NCBI GenBank assembly: GCA_018242215.1
Contig: JAFECG010000021.1
Location: 124,001 to 188,000 of the forward strand
Direction of reading: 5' to 3'
DNA: 64,000 bases
Source of the DNA: Pseudomonadota bacterium
GTDB lineage: Bacteria > Pseudomonadota > Alphaproteobacteria > Rhizobiales > Hyphomicrobiaceae
The position numbers and the translations under genes are program-made. The notes under the pieces were generated by a model that saw nothing but the letters and a program-made list of their open reading frames with translations, did no database searches and was not told the origin of the DNA. Positions 62,046-64,000 of this stretch are shown piece after piece. Every line of letters starts with the position of its first letter. Positions within the stretch are counted from its first letter, which is position 1.

Positions 62046-63266
62046 GTGAGCGGCGAGTCGATCGTCATCGTCGGTGCCGGCCATGCGGGAGGTTGCGCTG
62101 CAGCAGCATTGCGGAGCGCTGGCTTCGCAGGGCGGATCACCCTCATCGGAAAGGAGATCCATCTTCCTTACGAGCGTCCGCCGCTTTCGAAAGGCGTCCT
62201 CTCGGGTGAAGCGGACCCAACGACGCTCTTTCTCAGAGCTGAGGACTGGTATTCGGAAGCGCAAGTCGATTTGCAGCTCGACACGCACGTCGTGGAAATC
62301 GTCCCTGGCAGAAAAGTTGTCGTCAGCGAAGACGGAAAGACATTCTCCTACGATAAGCTGCTTCTAACTACTGGGGCCCGCGCACGGAAATTGACCGTAG
62401 GGGGAGACGCCGGTCCAGACATTATTTATCTGCGCGGCATCGATGATACGTTCCTGCTCCGAGGCCGGCTGACCGAAGAGCGTAAGATCGCAATCATCGG
62501 AGCGGGTTTTATCGGCCTCGAAATCGGCGCGACAGCAACCAAGCTCGGTTGCGCGGTCGAAGTGTTCGAAGCGTCGGCCGGCCCGATGGGACGCGTCATG
62601 CCGAAGGACATCGGCGACATCGTCGTCCGTCTCCACTCCGCGCGCGGCGTCCACTTCAGGTTTCATGCGGAAATAACGAGCATCCATCGACAAGGATCCG
62701 GCTATCTCATCGAGCTGGCAAATGGAGAGAGCGTCGAAGCCGATGTGGTGATCGCTGGCATCGGTGCCGTGCCCAACGATGAATTGGCTGCTGAGGCGGG
62801 CCTTGCGGTCTCTGACGGCATCATCGTCGATGAGTTCGGCCGCACCAGCGATCCCTCGATCTTCGCTGCAGGCGACGTGACCCGCCACTACAATCCGCTT
62901 CTCAAACGGCAAATACGTCTCGAGGCATGGCAGAACGCGCAGAATCAAGCAAACGCGGTTGCCAATGTGATGGCCGGCAGAGCGGTGCCGTTTGCTGAGG
63001 TCCCGTGGCTCTGGACCGACCAGTTCGATATGAATCTGCAGATTGCGGGTCATCCCATGGACTGGGATCGCCTCATCTGGCGAGGCGATCCGGATGAAGG
63101 CCACGCAATCGCCTTCCAACTCGTGGACGGCATCCCAGTCGGGGCAATCTCCATCAACAATGCCCGGGAAATGCGTTTCGCGCGTCAATTGATCGCCAAA
63201 GCCATACCGGTCGATCCGCGACTTTTGGCCGACAAGTCCTGCAAACTGCAAGAACTTTGCAGATGA
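62046..63266 (+). CDS. FAD-dependent ferredoxin reductase of the dioxygenase
   Basis: A 406-residue reductase passing electrons from NAD(P)H to the Rieske ferredoxin. It has the FAD motif IVIVGAGHAGG, the NAD motif KIAIIGAGFIGLEIG, the FAD ribityl-site motif IFAAGDVTRHYN and the RPPLSKGVLSG block typical of this oxygenase-coupled family. The GTG at 62046 has GAGGA upstream; the frame open to 61974 overlaps the operator. It ends 20 bases before the ferredoxin gene. Confidence 0.92.
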   Translation: MSGESIVIVGAGHAGGCAAAALRSAGFAGRITLIGKEIHLPYERPPLSKGVLSGEADPTTLFLRAEDWYSEAQVDLQLDTHVVEIVPGRKVVVSEDGKTFSYDKLLLTTGARARKLTVGGDAGPDIIYLRGIDDTFLLRGRLTEERKIAIIGAGFIGLEIGATATKLGCAVEVFEASAGPMGRVMPKDIGDIVVRLHSARGVHFRFHAEITSIHRQGSGYLIELANGESVEADVVIAGIGAVPNDELAAEAGLAVSDGIIVDEFGRTSDPSIFAAGDVTRHYNPLLKRQIRLEAWQNAQNQANAVANVMAGRAVPFAEVPWLWTDQFDMNLQIAGHPMDWDRLIWRGDPDEGHAIAFQLVDGIPVGAISINNAREMRFARQLIAKAIPVDPRLLADKSCKLQELCR

Positions 63267-63286
63267 CGGTTCAACCAGGAGAGACA

Positions 63287-63619
63287 ATGTCTATGACTGA
63301 AACCACGGCGGAATGCTGGATCTCCGTTGCTCGAAAATCGGAGGTCGAGCCCGGCGCCATTCTCGGTCTCAAAGTCGGGGATCGCGATATCGCCGTCTAC
63401 AACGTCGATGGCATAATTTACGCCTCCAACAACGTCTGCACACACGCACACGCTTATTTGAGCGACGGATGGCTCGAGGGCGACGTTCTCGAGTGTCCCT
63501 TACACGGCGGTAGGTTCGAAGCGAAGACCGGACGCGGCATGGGCGCGCCGATCATCTGCGATCTGAAGCTCTATGCGGTCCGCGTCGAAGGCGACGATAT
63601 CCAGATTAACCTGTCCTGA
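63287..63619 (+). CDS. Rieske-type ferredoxin of the dioxygenase
   Basis: A 110-residue [2Fe-2S] protein with ligands Cys51-Thr-His53 and Cys70-Pro-Leu-His73 (NNVCTHAHAYL ... VLECPLHGG). The ATG at 63287 follows CCAGGAG. Together with the reductase it completes a three-component dioxygenase, though in a separate transcription unit from the oxygenase subunits. Confidence 0.93.
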   Translation: MSMTETTAECWISVARKSEVEPGAILGLKVGDRDIAVYNVDGIIYASNNVCTHAHAYLSDGWLEGDVLECPLHGGRFEAKTGRGMGAPIICDLKLYAVRVEGDDIQINLS

Positions 63620-63640
63620 TCCGGGTTCGATGGCAACGCA

Positions 63641-64000
63641 TCAGGAAAGATTGTTGCGGATTTTGGAGAGCGCTCGCCGCAGAGCTTTCTCTTCTCTCTG
63701 CGTGATGCCAGACACGAGACGGCGATTGAACAATGCCGCCTCGATTTCGAGACGCCGGCATAGGTCGCGCCCCTCTTTCGTCAGCCAGACGATGATCTTG
63801 CGACCGTCGTCTTCAGAAGGTTGCCTCGTCACAAGACGATCCCTCTCGAGTTCGCCCAGCGCTTTCGCTGTGGTCGAGCCGCGCATTCGGACCCGATCGG
63901 CGATTTCCCGTTGCGTAATTCCATCTTCCGATTCGAGAACTCTAAGGAACGGCGTAAGGCCCGATGCTATACCAAGCGCCGCCGCTCGCACCGCGAACTC
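63641..64000 (-). CDS. MarR family regulator, partial at the window edge
   Basis: The C-terminal 120 or so residues of a MarR-type winged-helix regulator; the frame is open to the end of the window, so the start lies beyond it. The recognition part (GITQREIADRVRMRGSTTAKALGELERDRLVTRQPSEDDGRKIIVWLT in outline) shows the helix-turn-helix and beta wing. It converges on the ferredoxin gene. A role in sensing an aromatic acid is typical of the family and fits the context. Confidence 0.85.
   Translation of the reverse strand, partial: EFAVRAAALGIASGLTPFLRVLESEDGITQREIADRVRMRGSTTAKALGELERDRLVTRQPSEDDGRKIIVWLTKEGRDLCRRLEIEAALFNRRLVSGITQREEKALRRALSKIRNNLS

Noticed and set aside
37000-64000. Catabolic region as a mobile island with integrase and att sites
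   Set aside because: No integrase, transposase, relaxase or tRNA gene is visible in the window, so mobility cannot be supported.
1-64000. CRISPR arrays, rRNA and tRNA genes
   Set aside because: No regularly spaced repeats, rRNA signatures or tRNA-like clover-leaf sequences were found on reading both strands.

Overview
The window comes from an alphaproteobacterium, most likely of the order Hyphomicrobiales (Hyphomicrobium-like). This rests on the cytochrome oxidase operon order ctaC-ctaD-ctaB-coxF-ctaG-ctaE, on IalB and BcsS homologues, on DUF763, 2TM and phasin-like proteins, and on GC-rich coding with AGGAG-type ribosome sites. I see no rRNA, tRNA, CRISPR array, transposase or integrase.

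Positions 1-37,000 are mostly chromosomal backbone. An aa3-type cytochrome c oxidase operon runs leftward out of the window (1-5,568). It is followed by an invasion-associated (IalB) protein, a phasin-like protein, the cellulose-secretion protein BcsS, and a TetR-controlled RND efflux operon (9,184-14,167). Next come a TerB-like protein, a DevBAC-type ABC exporter (15,303-18,278), a DUF2147 protein, an alpha/beta hydrolase, a large exported protein of unknown function, a PabB fusion for folate synthesis, a CHASE3 hybrid histidine kinase, a Nudix hydrolase and DUF763. From 30,000 to 37,000 the window holds a string of very small genes: exported, low-complexity, membrane or unknown. Among them is a pair of paralogous 64-residue proteins of no family known to me.

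Positions 37,000-64,000 form a large accessory catabolic region. The left arm (37,261-47,248) consists of divergently paired transcription units: a FadR-type GntR regulator, a 4,5-dihydroxyphthalate decarboxylase-like protein, an outer-membrane channel, two MFS carriers, an acetamidase/formamidase, an enamidase-like amidohydrolase, an AA_synth protein and an EthD-like protein. Four promoter regions in and next to this arm carry the palindrome ATTGTCTGACAAT or a close copy, which matches the FadR-family consensus TNGTNNNACNA.

The right arm (47,293-63,619) holds a nitrate/sulfonate-type ABC importer, a small Rieske protein, a second amidohydrolase, an aldehyde dehydrogenase, a ThDP enzyme, two NodB-fold hydrolases, a Gfo/Idh dehydrogenase and a two-subunit Rieske ring-hydroxylating dioxygenase. 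Its electron-transfer flavoprotein and ferredoxin are encoded separately, next to two GntR regulators that overlap tail to tail. A second shared motif (CACTGATA-N4-ACAGT with CAGTGAAACATCACTG) precedes three of these units.

Taken together, the region looks like a complete uptake-and-upper-pathway system for an aromatic or N-containing ring compound. An imide, amide or aryl-2-oxo-acid bearing ring would suit the enzyme set. No ring-cleavage dioxygenase is present in the window, so the lower pathway must be elsewhere or unconventional. The substrate cannot be read from the sequence. Independently, the cytochrome oxidase has lost two of the three protein ligands of the non-redox Mg/Mn site, one in each of subunits I and II.
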